Part shown: piece after piece, positions 34,790 to 48,344 of the stretch
How positions within the stretch are numbered: position 1 is the stretch's first letter
Layout: every line of letters begins with the position of its first letter
DNA from: Sipunculus nudus
Lineage: Eukaryota; Annelida; Sipuncula; Golfingiida; Sipunculidae
DNA length: 64,000 bases
Assembly (NCBI GenBank): GCA_026874595.1
Contig: CM049313.1
Coordinates: 35,059,159-35,123,158, forward strand
Direction of reading: 5' to 3'
Position numbers and translations under genes: made by a program
Notes under the pieces: generated by a model
What the model was told of the DNA's origin: nothing
Databases searched by the model: none
What the model saw: only the letters and a program-made list of their open reading frames with translations

Positions 34790-35055
34790 AGGAATTGAAG
34801 CCTCCGCGATGCTCCCAAATCCGTGATTGTATTCACTTGTTCGGGCATTATTTTAAGGTTCATTCGTGGACTAGTGACTGTACATGTGTGAATATTCCGT
34901 GATGAGGTTCCTGGATCTGGATAATAGCAATATCTAATCGATTTCTTGGTCCATTCCAGAACTACCTGAAAATTTAATGAGATTCCAATCATGATTGTGC
35001 GAGTTACGTTTAGAACAAACACACATACACACAAACATATCCTCCTGGCGCAGAC
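34790..35055 (+). repeat. Dispersed repeat E, copy 2
   Basis: It shares with 57760-58062 a series of blocks in order: GGTTCATTCGTG, GTGAATATTCC/GTTAATATTCC, a TGATG-GTT block, TCCGGAT-like, GGTCCATTCC/ACCCATTCC, CTGAAAATTT, ATGAGATTCC, and an ACAAACACAC tract. Copy 2 ends CCTCCTGGCG. It resembles the 3' end of a non-LTR element or SINE. Confidence 0.6.
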
Positions 35056-36633
35056 AATAAAATATATACGTTACGAATAATGTATTATGTAAGTTTTATC
35101 AATTATCTGTGTCTGTATGTGTATATGTCCACAATATTTCGGAAAAGTGGAGCTCATAAGCTACATGTGAATCCTTACTACTTAACGTGAAGGTATAGAA
35201 ACCATCAGCCTGGGTGAACGTTTATATTTATGACAGCATTGTCTCCCCCCAAGGAATGCTATTTATTGAGATCACATAATCAGGTGAACATAAACCAGCG
35301 CAACAAAATCACGACGCGCAGTGTTATAGTGTTCAACGAAACTTTTTCATTAAAAAATTTATAAATTTACGCATTTATCAAATATCAAGACGGGTTATCT
35401 ATATATTTGGAAAAGGTATTATATACATCTTTTATTCAATTGGTGCACTGGACATGACATGGCATGAGTTAGAAGTTACATCTCTAAATCTCTTATAATA
35501 CACTACACATGGTACACTGATCGCTTGATGGGATAACTCGTTCGATCCATAATTTTGCTCTGGAAAAGAACTTGATATATACTAGAGCATAGAAGACTTT
35601 CGCTAAACCATGATAACTGCAAGGAATAAGCATTTATCTAGAGACATCAGTTTCATGCATATGAAATTTAAGCTCTATTAATGTGAGTCCCCGGGGGCCT
35701 GGCATGACGTTTTTACTCCAGTAGCGTGGAATCTCATTTCATCAGATGTGAACAATAACACGGACATGGTCTGCTCAATTACCTGAACACCAAGGACTAA
35801 TAAGCAATTACAACGAAGAGAATGTATAAGGTTACTGCATGTGGCACAAGATATTGCCTATAAAGGAATATTCCTATGGAAACCATCCGTTGACATAGTG
35901 ACCTCTTGCTCTGACACCAAGCTGGCAGTGCCCTGGCGGGAACGGGGAATCTTATTGGTAGAAGGCTCAGGGAATTATACGGAAATGAAGTACTTGTATA
36001 ATTGGAAGAAAGCTAGGGACGACAGTCTGACGATAGTAATCATCTGAGACCCAGGGGCCCACTGTATCACGGTCAGAATAATAACACAATGACATCACGA
36101 TGTTGGACAAGCATCCATCATGCAACAGCAGTAATATAACAGTTTTAATGTATGTATATCGCACACTGGGGCGTTATGACTGTCAGTGTAGTATTCATGA
36201 AACAAAAGCTACATTTAAAACCGTTCTAAAGTAGTTACAAATTCATATTAGATAACTTAAAATTTATACCATTTTAAACCCGATAGCGGGATCTATTTAA
36301 TTGTGTATGTTTTGATAAAGTTTTGAACAGTCTCGATGAACCTTAAAATTGAAAATATGTTTTAATAATCAAATAACAAAGGTTCACTTGTGACTGTTTC
36401 ATTATAAATGTAGATTTCATTATTACTTATTAAATTATAATTATTCCTCTATCGAACTTAAAATAATTTTAAATTTAAGGCATCAAACACGTATAATTTA
36501 TTTTAATTTATTTTGGAGGTAATTTATTTTTGGTTTATAATCCAATATCGTATTAATCGACTGTTCGTTAACATCAGTTACTGGAGGAAACTGAAAGTTC
36601 TGTGCGTGCTACGGACGCAGATAAAAGGAACAC

Positions 36634-36684
36634 ATTACCACAAATGACCAATTACCACAAATGACCAATTACCACAAATGACCA
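36634..36684. repeat. 17-bp tandem repeat, three identical units
   Basis: ATTACCACAAATGACCA three times, with a partial fourth unit (ATTAC). Confidence 0.95.
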
Positions 36685-38333
36685 ATTACGGGAGCTAAGC
36701 CGTTATAAGTCGGGAGAGGATATGGTGTTGGCGGTAATTAACTGTGATTGTTTCCTTTTACACCGCACGGCCATCAGTGCGTTTTACCATCGCCTGCAGA
36801 GAGCTACAAGGACAAAGAAATGGACGGGGTGGACCCTGATTGTCAAGTATATATAGTCCCTTAAATTCCTAATGGGTCTTTGTGATACACGTAATATTCT
36901 TACATAAAAATACACACATATTGAGAACTCCTCCATTGTACCTTTTACGAATAAGTGGAATATGTTTCTTTTATATCTTTCCCAATTTCCTACAGTTATA
37001 TCAGAGCGGCCGTTTTAGTCCACCAAGAGGCCTGCCTTTGTACTGGAGGATTGACTTAATTATATACAAATACACTAGTACATATTATACATTAAATATA
37101 TATAATAAATACTAAGGAGGAACATATGGAATAGTGGAAACCCAAGAAAGTATGTCATTACAAATGACGGACGGCCTTTTTTGCCCTCGTTCTACATTTG
37201 TTGTTTGAATTTTACAAAATATGAGCTCCCATAGCTGAATTTATGTTTTCTTTTAACAATCACCTGTAGATGTGTTTATCTCTGCCTAGCTTTTATGATA
37301 TCCCACCAGAAATCTGAAGCAGATTCTTTAGTATGGTAAGTTTCCATCTATCAGTATGAACATTTCATCAAGTCGTAAGCTAACATAACAATGATGTATA
37401 TTTTGTGCAATTCGTGAAAATATAACACTAGTTGTCAGGGCTGGATGTAGAAAGAAATGTGCAAATCGTTTAACGATCCAGGTTTTGCGAAAATTTATTA
37501 AATATTGACATCTGTGCATGTATGATGTTTGAAATCATTATTATATTATAATAGCTCCAAGCGATTATTCAACGAAAACGGAGGAGGAACTGTCTTGTCA
37601 CAGTAGCAATATTAAAAGTAAAGCCAGTTTAGGAATAATCCGTATCAAACACTAGAATCAAATAAACGCTTTATGTGTGCTCATTACTGTAACTGTTTTA
37701 TGTTACACTTGTATATGTTTGTGCAGATGAGGCCCATTTTATAATGTAATGTCGATAATCGTATCTGTCCCCCTGCTGCGATCGATATATCTTAAATCTC
37801 ACTAATCTAATCCTTGCATCATGGTTACAATATTTACACTTTCCTCTCCAAAAATACATTTATCATACATGAATAAAAACATTATCTAATTATCTTAATT
37901 TGTATCTACGTATGACTCTAAAGGATGATATTGCTCTATAGTCTCTCGATTCTGTGTTTGTAATTACCGCGTTTTTGGCATTCCCTAATATTTATTGTTT
38001 TAAAATACATAGCTTTATAACTAAAAGGTGTGTAAATATCATAAACATCTCTTAAGCACCAAACGTTAATGCGTAGAACAAGATGATGGCAGCAATGCTG
38101 ATATCCTTTTTTGCGTTTGTTTCATAATTATAAGTTTTATTTACAATAAAAAATAAGTTCCTGATGAGATCTTTACCTCAAGCTAAGTTGATTCAGAAAA
38201 AAATAACATGGATACATCCTTAACCTCAATGATGCAATGTTACAGAATGATTTAAAAAATAAACAAGTATATTGTAATTTTAAAATCGTTTTACAAAAAA
38301 AGTTATATATGATTCTCTGTATGATTTTTTCAG

Positions 38334-39142
38334 TTCACTGGTATGCTATCGGAGGTATCGTCCTGGGATGTATGGTCTTCATGGTAGGCGTCGGCGTCTG
38401 TGCGTTCCGTTGTTACCGTAGATATGCCACTCGTTCTGCCAGCTACAGGCTGTCGTCTGCTATCAAAAAGGGGCTCAAAGAGACGGGAACTTCCGGGGCC
38501 GGAGTAAAGAAAAGTACCAGCTCAAGACACATACCCCCCGTGCGCACACCCTCGCCACGAACAAGCCCAGTGGATGGACCGCCACAGCCGGAAAAACGAA
38601 TGTCTAAAAGCCCGTCATCGCTTTCTCCAATGGAATCCGGAAGTGGGCCTGTCGTCTGCACGATTGAAAGCGAGACGCAGTCCGCCATTTCCCCGACTGA
38701 AAAAGAAGAGGAGTTACGAGAGAAAGCCGAAGATGAGTTGAAATTAGACAAGCTGGGGACCCTCCACTTCTTGGTGGAATATGATAAACACAAGACAGCG
38801 CTCATGGTGACCGTGCTCCGGGCGTGCGACCTCCCCGCCAAAGACATGAACAGCGGCAGTTCTGATCCCTACGTCAAGCTGCAGCTCCTACCGGAAAAAC
38901 GTCACAAGGTCAAAACCCGAGTGTTACGTAAGACCGTCAATCCCGTTTACGACGAGATCTTCACGTTTTACGGCATCAACTTCCAGCAGCTGCAGAACAT
39001 CACGCTCCACTTTGTGGTACTGAGCTTTGACCGCTACTCCAGAGATGACATCATCGGCGAGGTCATCTACCCCTTGACAGGTGTGGACCTGAGCGAGAAG
39101 GAGGCGTCCTTGTGTAAAGAGATCTCACCAAGACACATTAAG
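38334..39142 (+). CDS. Synaptotagmin-4/11-like: TM helix, linker and C2A exon
   Basis: Residues 17-286 of the 429-residue joined product. It holds a membrane helix (about 19-41, WYAIGGIVLG to GVCAF) with a Cys/Arg stop-transfer FRCYRRY, a Ser/Pro-rich linker (about 50-135), an acidic/charged segment (138-156) and C2A from LGTLHF at 157. Calcium-loop residues are D187 and D194 in loop 1 and S247, D249 and D255 in loop 3. S247 (VVLSFDRYSRDD) replaces the usual first loop-3 Asp. That change is conserved in Syt4 and Syt11 and weakens calcium binding by C2A. RVLRKT and FTFYGI also match Syt4. Synaptotagmins are vesicle membrane proteins linking calcium and phospholipid binding to SNARE-driven fusion. 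The donor is AAG|GTGCGT, phase 0. An upstream in-frame ATG at 38237 lies before the TTTTTTCAG acceptor and is not the start. Confidence 0.93.
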
Positions 39143-39937
39143 GTGCGTACCTAGTTCAACGTCCGGTATCTCGCCGGTCTTGAGCTACTTCATGATAAAT
39201 CCGTCTGATAATCATTTTATCTAAATGTTAGATCATTGGAGTATGTATCATTTTACATCTTGTACAATGTTCGATCATGGATTGATGAATTGTCTCTTTG
39301 TCTTCTATTGTATTTAGAAATTCGTAGAAAAATATAAGATATTTATAAATATTGAGTTATTTTTAACACCTAGTATAATAAAGGGTAACTTTATCGTTAT
39401 TTTGCCATTAAAACTGAATTGAATTATCCTTATTTTTTCGTTTTTTTTCATCTAGATTATTTTTAACTTCTATAATAATTTAAATTATATCATTTCTGAA
39501 AATACCAAGCATTAACTAGGAAGCAGACTGTATACGTACAGAGATTCTAGTTCTGGATTTTGTAACGTCTTGCTGAAATTATTCAGAATTGAGTAAACAA
39601 TATTCAGTGTTTAATATGAAATATACACAGAGGGTTTTAACAACCGGAAATGGAGGCAGAAGATATTGATTGGTTGAGTGTTAGGTATACAGAAGAACCA
39701 CCCCTGTCTGATATGGCTTTCAGTAAAGGTTGCTAAATTTCAGACAGACCGGCAATTCCCCTAAGTGTAACCAAAGTGCATTAGCTCTCGGCACCAGACA
39801 AGCAACAATATGAACATTGTTCAGCAATGTCCAGAAATGCAGGTGCTAAAAAATCAAAGGAACGAAAAGCTATATTTAGTTCCTAAAAGGCGTGGTATGC
39901 CCAGAAATATCCAGAAATTTGATTGGCGGATGGTTAT

Positions 39938-39951
39938 GTTTCCATGGCAAT
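39938..39951. promoter_or_regulatory. X-box-like GTTTCCATGGCAAT
   Basis: One mismatch from GTTNCCATGGNAAC; about 800 bp into intron 2. Confidence 0.35.
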
Positions 39952-41115
39952 CCGAGATCGGACCGTTCCCAATTTTAATCTTAATTAGATTTCTTAGACA
40001 GTCTGGCTATTTTTAGGTCTCGTTATTTTCACACAGAATCATGCGGCAAATGTTTTGCCCCATTTAGGGAAAACATCCATTTACATATGTAAAATACTCA
40101 CATTCTTCACGTCAGTTTACGTCACAAGAATCATTTTGGTTAAAAGGCAGGAATATATTAACTTGTTAGTGGTGTAGCATATATTTCTAACTTTCTCATA
40201 AGTATGGATTTAAAACGACAGTACGAAACCTATCCTACAACTGACATTTTGAAGAAGATTTTGATTCCATATTAGGGTATTTTAAAACCTTTTGTTTCAT
40301 TCATATTCCTCTGATCACGCAGTGTCATATTAAGACGTTTTAGAAGTAGAATATTTATGAAAATCAATATGATCTACGTTTTCTCAGTGCGTGGCGTATC
40401 AAGAGCGTTCAGGCTTGAACGTGTTAGTATAGCAGGCTTTATAAGATAACAATAATCATATGATGTTCAGCATGTGATTAAATTAAGGAAACGTTTCTCA
40501 TTATTACATAACTATTCAGGAGAACGTGGCATTAAAAATTTGACAATATGGAGATTACGTTTATATTCTAATACGCATTTTAAACAAGTTTACATGAAAG
40601 GACTAAGAGTACCACTTTGAGGTATCTTTGAATCACCACTGTTCAGAAAATCCTCTCGAGATGAATGATGACTCCCATCGAACCATGCAGTGTGACCAAA
40701 TCAATAAAAGTCCTTGGTAACATTATATTTACATGGCTATCAATTAAGCTCGGGCTGCCAGTTTCCTGACCTCGCAGCGAATTCATTGTCGGTACATTTC
40801 GTTTACCTCTTTGAGCCAAATAGACCATGTTTTGCTCATAAGTTGTAGACTTTGCTATTCCGAGGCTCTATTACCAACATTAACTTTTGTCATCTGTGTT
40901 CGGGAATATAAGAAATCTCTGTTCGGTACTTTCTGACAGGCCAAATTAGAACAAGATTATAAGACAACAACATTTACAATCCGTTGTCATAGTGTAAATA
41001 AGTTTTTTGTCGTTAACATGATTGTGAAATAACCAGTTCCAAGATTGTGGAAGAAGCCTTTGTCCGCACGTATTTTATGTCTCCCTGCAGAAGTAGGGTC
41101 AGACCATCAGATCTG

Positions 41116-41230
41116 ACAATACGGTAAAACCTCGCCTATAGACCATCTGGGTTTAACGAGCACCTCACAATAACGACCACTTTTTCATGACCCCAGTTCT
41201 TGTTTCTCTTTATATCAGACCTCGCTTAGA
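41116..41230. repeat. Possible decayed pogo-like repeat
   Basis: ACGGTAAAACCTCGCCTATA, then GGTTTAACGAGC and AACGACCACTTTTTC, resembles the ACCTCGTTATAACGA-type ends of pogo/Tigger elements. No matching opposite terminus is clear. Confidence 0.3.
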
Positions 41231-41861
41231 CGACCGACTCGAAACTGTGACCACTCTATCGTTATCCCGTTATTTCCCTGTGTATAGCTGATGCAGTATT
41301 CATAAGAGGTTTGGGCATCCACGCAATGTCTATCATTAACATAACGTGAATTGATTGGGGCCGTCTTTGGAAAAGTCCGTTCTTGGTACTACTCCTTATG
41401 TCTCCCTAGTGAATTATGCTCAGACAATTATACTCTATAATTAGTTGTTGCGGTTCTCTTAAGTTGTCGGGGGCTCCACAGGATGTCTGGTTTGAGCAGC
41501 ATTGGGCACTCACTGGAAGGAGTCGAATACTTGAACATGAATGGGGCATTGTGTTAGAAGAATTACGTTCAGCTGTCACGCGATGAAGTAGTTGTTTGGT
41601 GGCAATATTGATGCCACTGAGAATGTCTCTATAATAACCAGGGACCCGACGGGCGGCATACACAGGGAGTGCCAGGGGCAGGGGGCGTTTTTTAATATTA
41701 CGACCAAGTGCTGCCAACAATTAAGTAAAATGCGTATTTTTTGGTAAACTTAAGGGAGCTGGATAGGAGAGCTTAAACTACATCATCTTGTTATCCAATC
41801 TCTTGAGTAATGGACTGTATCAATGGTATTGAGGCGCCTTGGCGGTATTTCTAGGAATACG

Positions 41862-42056
41862 AAGCGGGGGTAGAGGGGTCCGGACCCTCCTTCCTTTTTT
41901 CAACCATTTTTAAGAGTTTCAGACAAAATTTTGCGGCCTGGAACCCCCCTTTTCCGGACCTGGTTACCTTTTTTTATAGCTTTTTCATTAGTCCTCCTGG
42001 GTTAATTGAACCCCCCCCCCCCCCCGATTTTCCTATATCCTGGAACCGCCCCTGCC
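41862..42056 (+). repeat. Dispersed repeat C, copy 3
   Basis: It has GAGGGGTCCGGACCCTCCTT, GGAACCCCCC, GGACCTGGTTACCTTTTTTT, GTCCTCCTGGGTTAATTGAA, a poly-C run, and the end CCGCCCCTG, in the same order as the copy at 17797. Confidence 0.75.
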
Positions 42057-45000
42057 TACTCATATACCTAAATCTGCCACAGTCCCTACAGCCCCTTAAT
42101 ATAAGAAGGTTGGCCCCCAGGTCGCTAACCAAAACTTTGTATGTTTTCTTTTATCTAACAAAAGAATTATCTGTAACTTATGATTTATTATAAAGTACCG
42201 TGTATGTAAAAATAAATGAACTGGAATATTTCAATTCTATCATCCCCAGGGTAAAAGTAATCAAAATAAGAAAGTATACAGAGTAAAGTATACGTCTGTA
42301 TGTATAGGATTAACAGTGACTTCAGTGTAGCTTTTGACATCTGTTCTGAATTTTACTTGTAGGTCTTAAATGGTTGATCTACTCCCATATATGAAATGAA
42401 TGTGTATAAATCATAATATATAAAAATATAAAACAGCTTTAGTATTTAAAACTAATCAACCCTATGGTCTCAAAGTCCAATCTGACCAACATTCCCTTTC
42501 CGATGTTTTTTTAATTATTATCTGAGGGAGCATGATTTATGGGCACTAGTTTACCTGCATGGCGCCTGTGGGTCTATTTGCAAGTCAGAAAGCTGTATTG
42601 TATTTTTAGACGACCCATTGTAATGGACAGCCTTTGAGAGGACTTGCGTGTTGCCTGCAGTTTGAAAGCTGTACAGCTGTTTTACCAGCTGCTCTGTGAC
42701 CCTAAATAAGGCTGTCTGCCAGCCCTGTTTAGTTTGACACTGTAGGTTACGAGGTTGTATTAATATTTTTCATGTAAAATGTCTTAAAAGCCAGATGTTT
42801 TGCTGATAACAACAGTTTCGCTTTGGACTAGATTTTACTTTTACTGCAGGCTTCAGTGACATGAACATTGGGACTTCTGTGTCTCTGCTTCCTACAAAAT
42901 ATGCCAGTTTTCTCACAGTCGACGCCAATATGACCCCATTTCAACTTTATGTTCCATTTGCCACTATGGCCTATACTGTATGGCCTATACATATTAAAGA
43001 AACTTGCCCGAGTCTGTCATTTTCGTAAAGATAGATCTAAACTGAGCAATTAAACAGTGAAACTTATGTAGAACTAAAGAGTAAGGCCACATCCACGTGG
43101 GCTAGCAAAAACTGTTGACTCCGAGCGCTCGTATTCATGATGTCAATCTATGCCCTTGTTTCATGAATATTTAATTAGATGTGATTTGTATCTTATTCGC
43201 CTTATTTCCGTCGCCGTGAGCTTGGTATACAGGCCTACACTAGAGGAATCCCTTGGGCATACGAAATCTATAAAATGCCACTGCGATGAACCAATTATTG
43301 GTTATCTCTGGTTCACCTCAGTAATATCCTCCCTGATTCAACTTAGGCTACGGTTGTGCCGGGTGACCTCTCCTTCTCAGAATCAGTGCACGTAACACTG
43401 GTTCCCAGAGGGAAACGGAAAGCTGCAGATTGCTGATTATTTACTCACTTTCTCATACTGCTTTGACGACTGTTACTATGGGGATTCAATAGGTTCCTGT
43501 TGCTGGATATAATAACATTTCACTATGTGTGGTGGTCTGGAGTCTCTGGTGCTCTTGTTAAGAGAAAGGTTTATCCGTTGCAAGGAGCTAGGGATAACAT
43601 TAGAGTAGTAATATCTATATAGGGGTAGTGACAAAGGTTCTTGTTGTCCACCAGGAGAGTATGCGTCAGGAGGGCATCCCTGTTCGTGTGTGTGTTTGTG
43701 TGTGTGTTTGTCTGTTCAAGGAATATTCACAAATATTTAGTCACATATGCATCAGTGAAATTGGATAATACCTCTGTAATATATTGTTGTGTTTGTGGTA
43801 CCTCTTGTGGTCTCTGTCCGTGGGCCGCTCTCTCTGTATGAGACAGGGAGAGGGAGTATTTTTGTGAAATAACACGCTCGGAGCTTCTTACGTTATAAAT
43901 TTAAAATAAAAAAACGGAAAACAGACACCCATATAAGAAGATACAAGGAGAAGAAACGCAGGACCCGGAGGACACTCAAGGCTGATTTAACGTAATCAAC
44001 AGTGACGCCTATCTATGCCGAGGGATGCCCGCTTTAATGTAGCAGATGTCAGGACACCATGTCAGGAAGATCTGTTAAAGCACAGATGCCAAAACATCAG
44101 CATAAGTGTCAGCTGAAGTTGTTTTCTGGCCCCAGCAGTTGTGCAGGTTTCATGTACAATTATGCACATACCTGCATGGGATCTCTCTAGGGTACATACC
44201 TGTTCTCTCTCTAGAGTACTTAATATATTAATGTTTTTAACAACAGACGGCGGAGAGGCATGCACCGAAATCACTCATGCGTAGGATGCAACTAGGAGCA
44301 AGTCAAATACACACCTTATAAAACTGTTTCTGCAATGTCCCGTGCCAAATTCACCGGGCAAGGGTTGGCGTCCCAGTTGCCTCGTGGATGTATTTCTTCC
44401 CAGAGGCATAGAGTTTCAATCACATAGGTATATGGCAATTGGGCTCAACTTTTCATAGCGAAACCCACCAACCCATTGATGACGTATAATTATTTATATC
44501 TTATTCTATGTAAACAGTGTCCGGTAAAATTCAGACGGTGGTTGCATTATGCAGTTGTAGTCAATATGCAAGTTTCTTTGTCTACTCACTATCTTTATAT
44601 TCATAGTTATATCATCATTAAAAATTTAGAACAAATTTATTATTGACCACCACCGGTTAGGAAACACATTAAAATTCATCGATCATTCTTTTTTCTCATT
44701 CTATTTTATCTAATAATCTTTTGGTAATCACTAATATTCTAAGCCATTGTGATTAAATATGACAATTTATAACAATACTTTCAGGAGAAAAAGAGAACCC
44801 TTATCATGTGCTTCTGACAGGAACATGAAAAAAAAAACAGTAAAAGTTTTATCTGAACATTTATTTAATTTTTTAAGGTTATTTGCTTTATTTGCGGTTA
44901 TTTGCTTTTACTTGCGCCCCAAGGTTTACCTGTCTAATATGACATAAAAAAAGCAGCAGATGTAATAATAATCTCTTTGCCGTGACACATATGGCCCGTG

Positions 45001-45534
45001 AAGCCATTACCATCTGATAGGAGACTTCAAGCTCCCCAGGCTGGCATGACACATACTGCCGCCGAAACCATCAAATTGCCAGCCGTTATTGCACTTAATA
45101 TTTTACATCTGGAAGTGACATGGGCTTCCAGCTATAACAATTTTCCTGCAAGAGTGGGACTTTGTTGTCCCGCGGTAAGAGTTCCGACCTTTGGAATGGG
45201 GCGGCTCCAGCAGACCGCCATTGTGAGCGTCCTCTTGATGATATGCCGCTCAGGTGGATCTCGAATCAATCTGGGAAAATGAGGAGACTGTGCTATATTT
45301 AGATTCTGTGGACCGACCAGCAATCTTAAACGTTCTTGTTTCCAAAGAACTCCATCAATCTATTACATGTCACTGGAGCAACCATCTGCCCCACGAGCGG
45401 TTGCCAGGATCCCGCCAAGAGCTGGTGCTGAAAACCCGCCAGGAATATAACTCCTTCCGAAGCCAAGCCTCGCACGGCATCATTAAGTACCATGATTATT
45501 ACATCCTAGCCAGCTGATATTATGTTTTTGACTT

Positions 45535-45630
45535 AGAATTTCGGTTTGTCTGTTTGTAACTTTACTCAGAACGGATTTAGATTAAATTTGTACAGATAAA
45601 GGGGAGCACCCTAGTAACAATCCGTTAAAG
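45535..45630 (-). repeat. Repeat E-like tail
   Basis: GGTTTGTCTGTTTGTAACTT then AGAACGGATTTAGATTAAAT reads on the minus strand as the AATTT-ATC-AAATCCGTT ... ACAAACAGACAAACC order of the E family. Only the tail is present. Confidence 0.4.
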
Positions 45631-47830
45631 GTTCGAAGTATTAGGAATCACATATTTATATTATCACATTTGAAGTTTCTTTACTATTATGACATTGAGT
45701 CATTTGTTTATCACGACGAAAGTGACACTGTCTTTCACTGCATGACATCGAGGTCGCCTTCATTCTAGCGGTCAGAACTTACCAGTAATACAACCATCGA
45801 GTTGGTAAATCGTGACACAGTTCCTCTCAGCGTTTATTCATACATTTACTGTCGTGCGCTGACATAGAACATAAAGATTTATTGAGGATTCAGGTATGTT
45901 AGTGGAGGTTTATATGCGGTCTATTACTCCTTTTGATTGTTTGACCTTTAGGTGTACTGGCTGTACTCTCAAATTACACGCGATAATTCAAAAGAAAACG
46001 CAGTGATCTGTACTTAAATAGTCTCAGAAATATATATCAGTTTTATAATTTTATGATATGCTCTTATAACCGATCATATAGCCGCCGCGATACCGGTAGC
46101 TATTAAGCATTAATATTGCTATCATAGGAACATTGCATGGGCATGGTTCTAACAGCTATTGATTAGTATAAAAGACAACGAGACAAACTTACTCATTTTA
46201 ATTGAAAATTTAATGTTTTCATACTTGTCCAGTAAAACTAAATTGATTATTATAATTAAACCACAATCAAAATTGTTCCGAGGAATCACCGCTTCTAGTT
46301 CTAAAGAATTATTTCAGTTTTTATTCATATTGTAAATCAGCACCAGGGTAATTTATTTTGACAACCGCTGCTATGGCTTTTATAATGCACATTTGCATTA
46401 ACAAAGGTAAATTTGAAAATGTATTAAATTTTGCGTTCTTCATGTATTACACCTGCAAGCTGCAAAATTTCATTTTTATCTCGACCAGTAAATCAAAAGA
46501 AAACAAAGTCCATTCGGTCAATATTTTGGTCCGCTTAAACATTTTTTGAGAGCCCAAATTAGAATCGGCGCGTTCAGAATTTGACTGCCTAAGATGCTTT
46601 TGAACAATATTTTGCCGATACCTTTTACCGCTGCATTTTATGATGTAAATTTAAATTATATTGTTTTTGTTAATCAGCATTCGAATTTTAAGCTTATTTT
46701 ATGGCAGGTGATATTGTAGGCTATAATACATTTATTGTGCACACAAAATAATGCACAAGAATCGGCGTCTTCATTTAGGCCACACACAGACAATGGTTGT
46801 TCTACGGATTAGCTGTTCCCGAGGATTTTTTTTTTTTATTAATGAGGACTGTGTCCTTTCTGAAAGGGCTAATTTGTGCTCTCGTCTATATGTAATTTCT
46901 AAATGTATGGAAAAACTGATACTTTTTTGTATTGATTATATGCACCATTTGAATTTTTATATCTCTTTACAATCTTGCAAAATTCCATGTTTTTCGACCG
47001 ATAATTAAAAAACAAATTGCTCCCTGGCAGCATATTTGTTTTGTTCTGAGAGTTCGCGGAGCAATTTAATTTTTTTGTCTGGCCTTGGCTGCCTGGCTTC
47101 GTAGGTCGCATAATGCCAGGCAGACCCTGGACAGCATGCAGCATTATGTGACTTCACGTCATTCCCTTCGTTGTTTATACATAATTGATGTCATCTGTCA
47201 CGGGATTGGGACATAACGTTAAATGTGGAACCAGTAGTTTTAACATGTGAACAACTAATATCCGTTCTCTGGACTGATCTCTGATACCTCGAGAGACAGT
47301 TAACGAGGTGCCTTTTTTATCAGCTTCTGTGTAATTAAATGGAGGAGACTTTTCCTTGTATATAAAGACAAATTGCTAATATCAGCCGGGAATAATTGAG
47401 TTAATTATTCAATACATTTTATTCCACAAAACCTAATCGTCATGACCGTTAAAGTGTTCTAATATTCTAGAAGTTGCCTCGTCACCGTTACACACGAACA
47501 CTTCCTGTTGTGTCATTTTTAACATTTCCTTTTCTTTTTCCTGATCGGTGAATCTGTGTTGCAGTGGAAAACTGAGAGCAAAACTTACATGAAAGTGAAA
47601 AAAAAATAAATCATCTCTTGTTTTCAATGAATATTTAAGCGATTCTCTTCATATACTGGTGATAGTTTCTATGCATTTGCTTGTCAATAAGTTGCCTTTA
47701 ACGTGAACGTTTTGCGCATTTCATTCGGATTAAAAATAAAACTCTCTAAATCAGACTTTTTTAACAAAGTGACGCTACACATTGAATTAGCTATATATAG
47801 AAAATGTATGGTGAAATCATCCGTATATTA

Positions 47831-47905
47831 TCAGGGGTGGGTCAAAGGTTTTGGAAAGGGGGGGGGGGGGGTTCAACAGAGGAGGACTAATGAAAAACTA
47901 GAATT
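47831..47905 (-). repeat. Dispersed repeat C, end fragment
   Basis: CAGGGGTGGGTCAAAGG, a 14-base G run, then TTCAACAGAGGAGGACTAAT is the reverse complement of the CTCCTGG-to-CGCCCCTG end of repeat C. Confidence 0.6.
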
Positions 47906-48344
47906 TTGGATTACCAAATGTCATATTGATTTTTAACAAATATAAAATTTCCTCCCTCTAACTTCCTCTATCCCAGTTTATTACTTTGCCTTCCTCTGCT
48001 TTTCTAGATCCTGTGCCTTCTGCACGTCTGACCGTCTCGTGCACTGTGATAGGCATATATAGACACGCATATATATTGTTGTGCTAATATCAGGTCTGTT
48101 AAATTATTTTTGCCAAAGTCAGAAACATAACGATATATATTTCACACTGTTCTTGCCAAATTGGTTATGTTAGATTTCAGACCAGTGGTTTTAACCAGTG
48201 TACAAATCATCACCGCTTTCTGTATTCCAGCGCAAAGATAACGATGTACTCTGTAGCCGATTGTCCATTGTTAGTCCATTGTAAGCATATGCCTTAATGA
48301 ACCTTGAGGAGACTTTGTTTTACATATATAAAGATCAGCCATGG

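Larger units (their letters stand above)
21784..38333 (+). other. Synaptotagmin intron 1 (about 16.5 kb)
   Basis: Bounded by GTAAGT at 21784 and TTTTTTCAG ending at 38333. No coding exon is visible inside. Contents listed separately: (TA)n at 22361, an NRF-1-like palindrome at 25037, an X-box at 26080, a diverged duplicated segment at 27930/29080, a probable solo LTR near 29.5-30.3 kb, a TTGACAACC-rich patch and a pogo-like MITE near 33.2-33.6 kb, and repeat E at 34790. The rest is AT-rich sequence in which I recognise nothing. Confidence 0.65.

Noticed and set aside
38237-38333. ATG upstream of the C2A exon as the synaptotagmin start
   Set aside because: The sequence is AT-rich and intron-like and a good TTTTTTCAG acceptor lies at 38333. 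The 32 extra residues resemble no synaptotagmin N-terminus.
38443-38847. Minus-strand ORF of 134 codons
   Set aside because: It is the antisense shadow of the strongly supported synaptotagmin exon.
41406-41720. Minus-strand ORF of 104 codons
   Set aside because: No family resemblance, no splice context and ordinary composition. It could be a decayed element, but nothing supports a gene.
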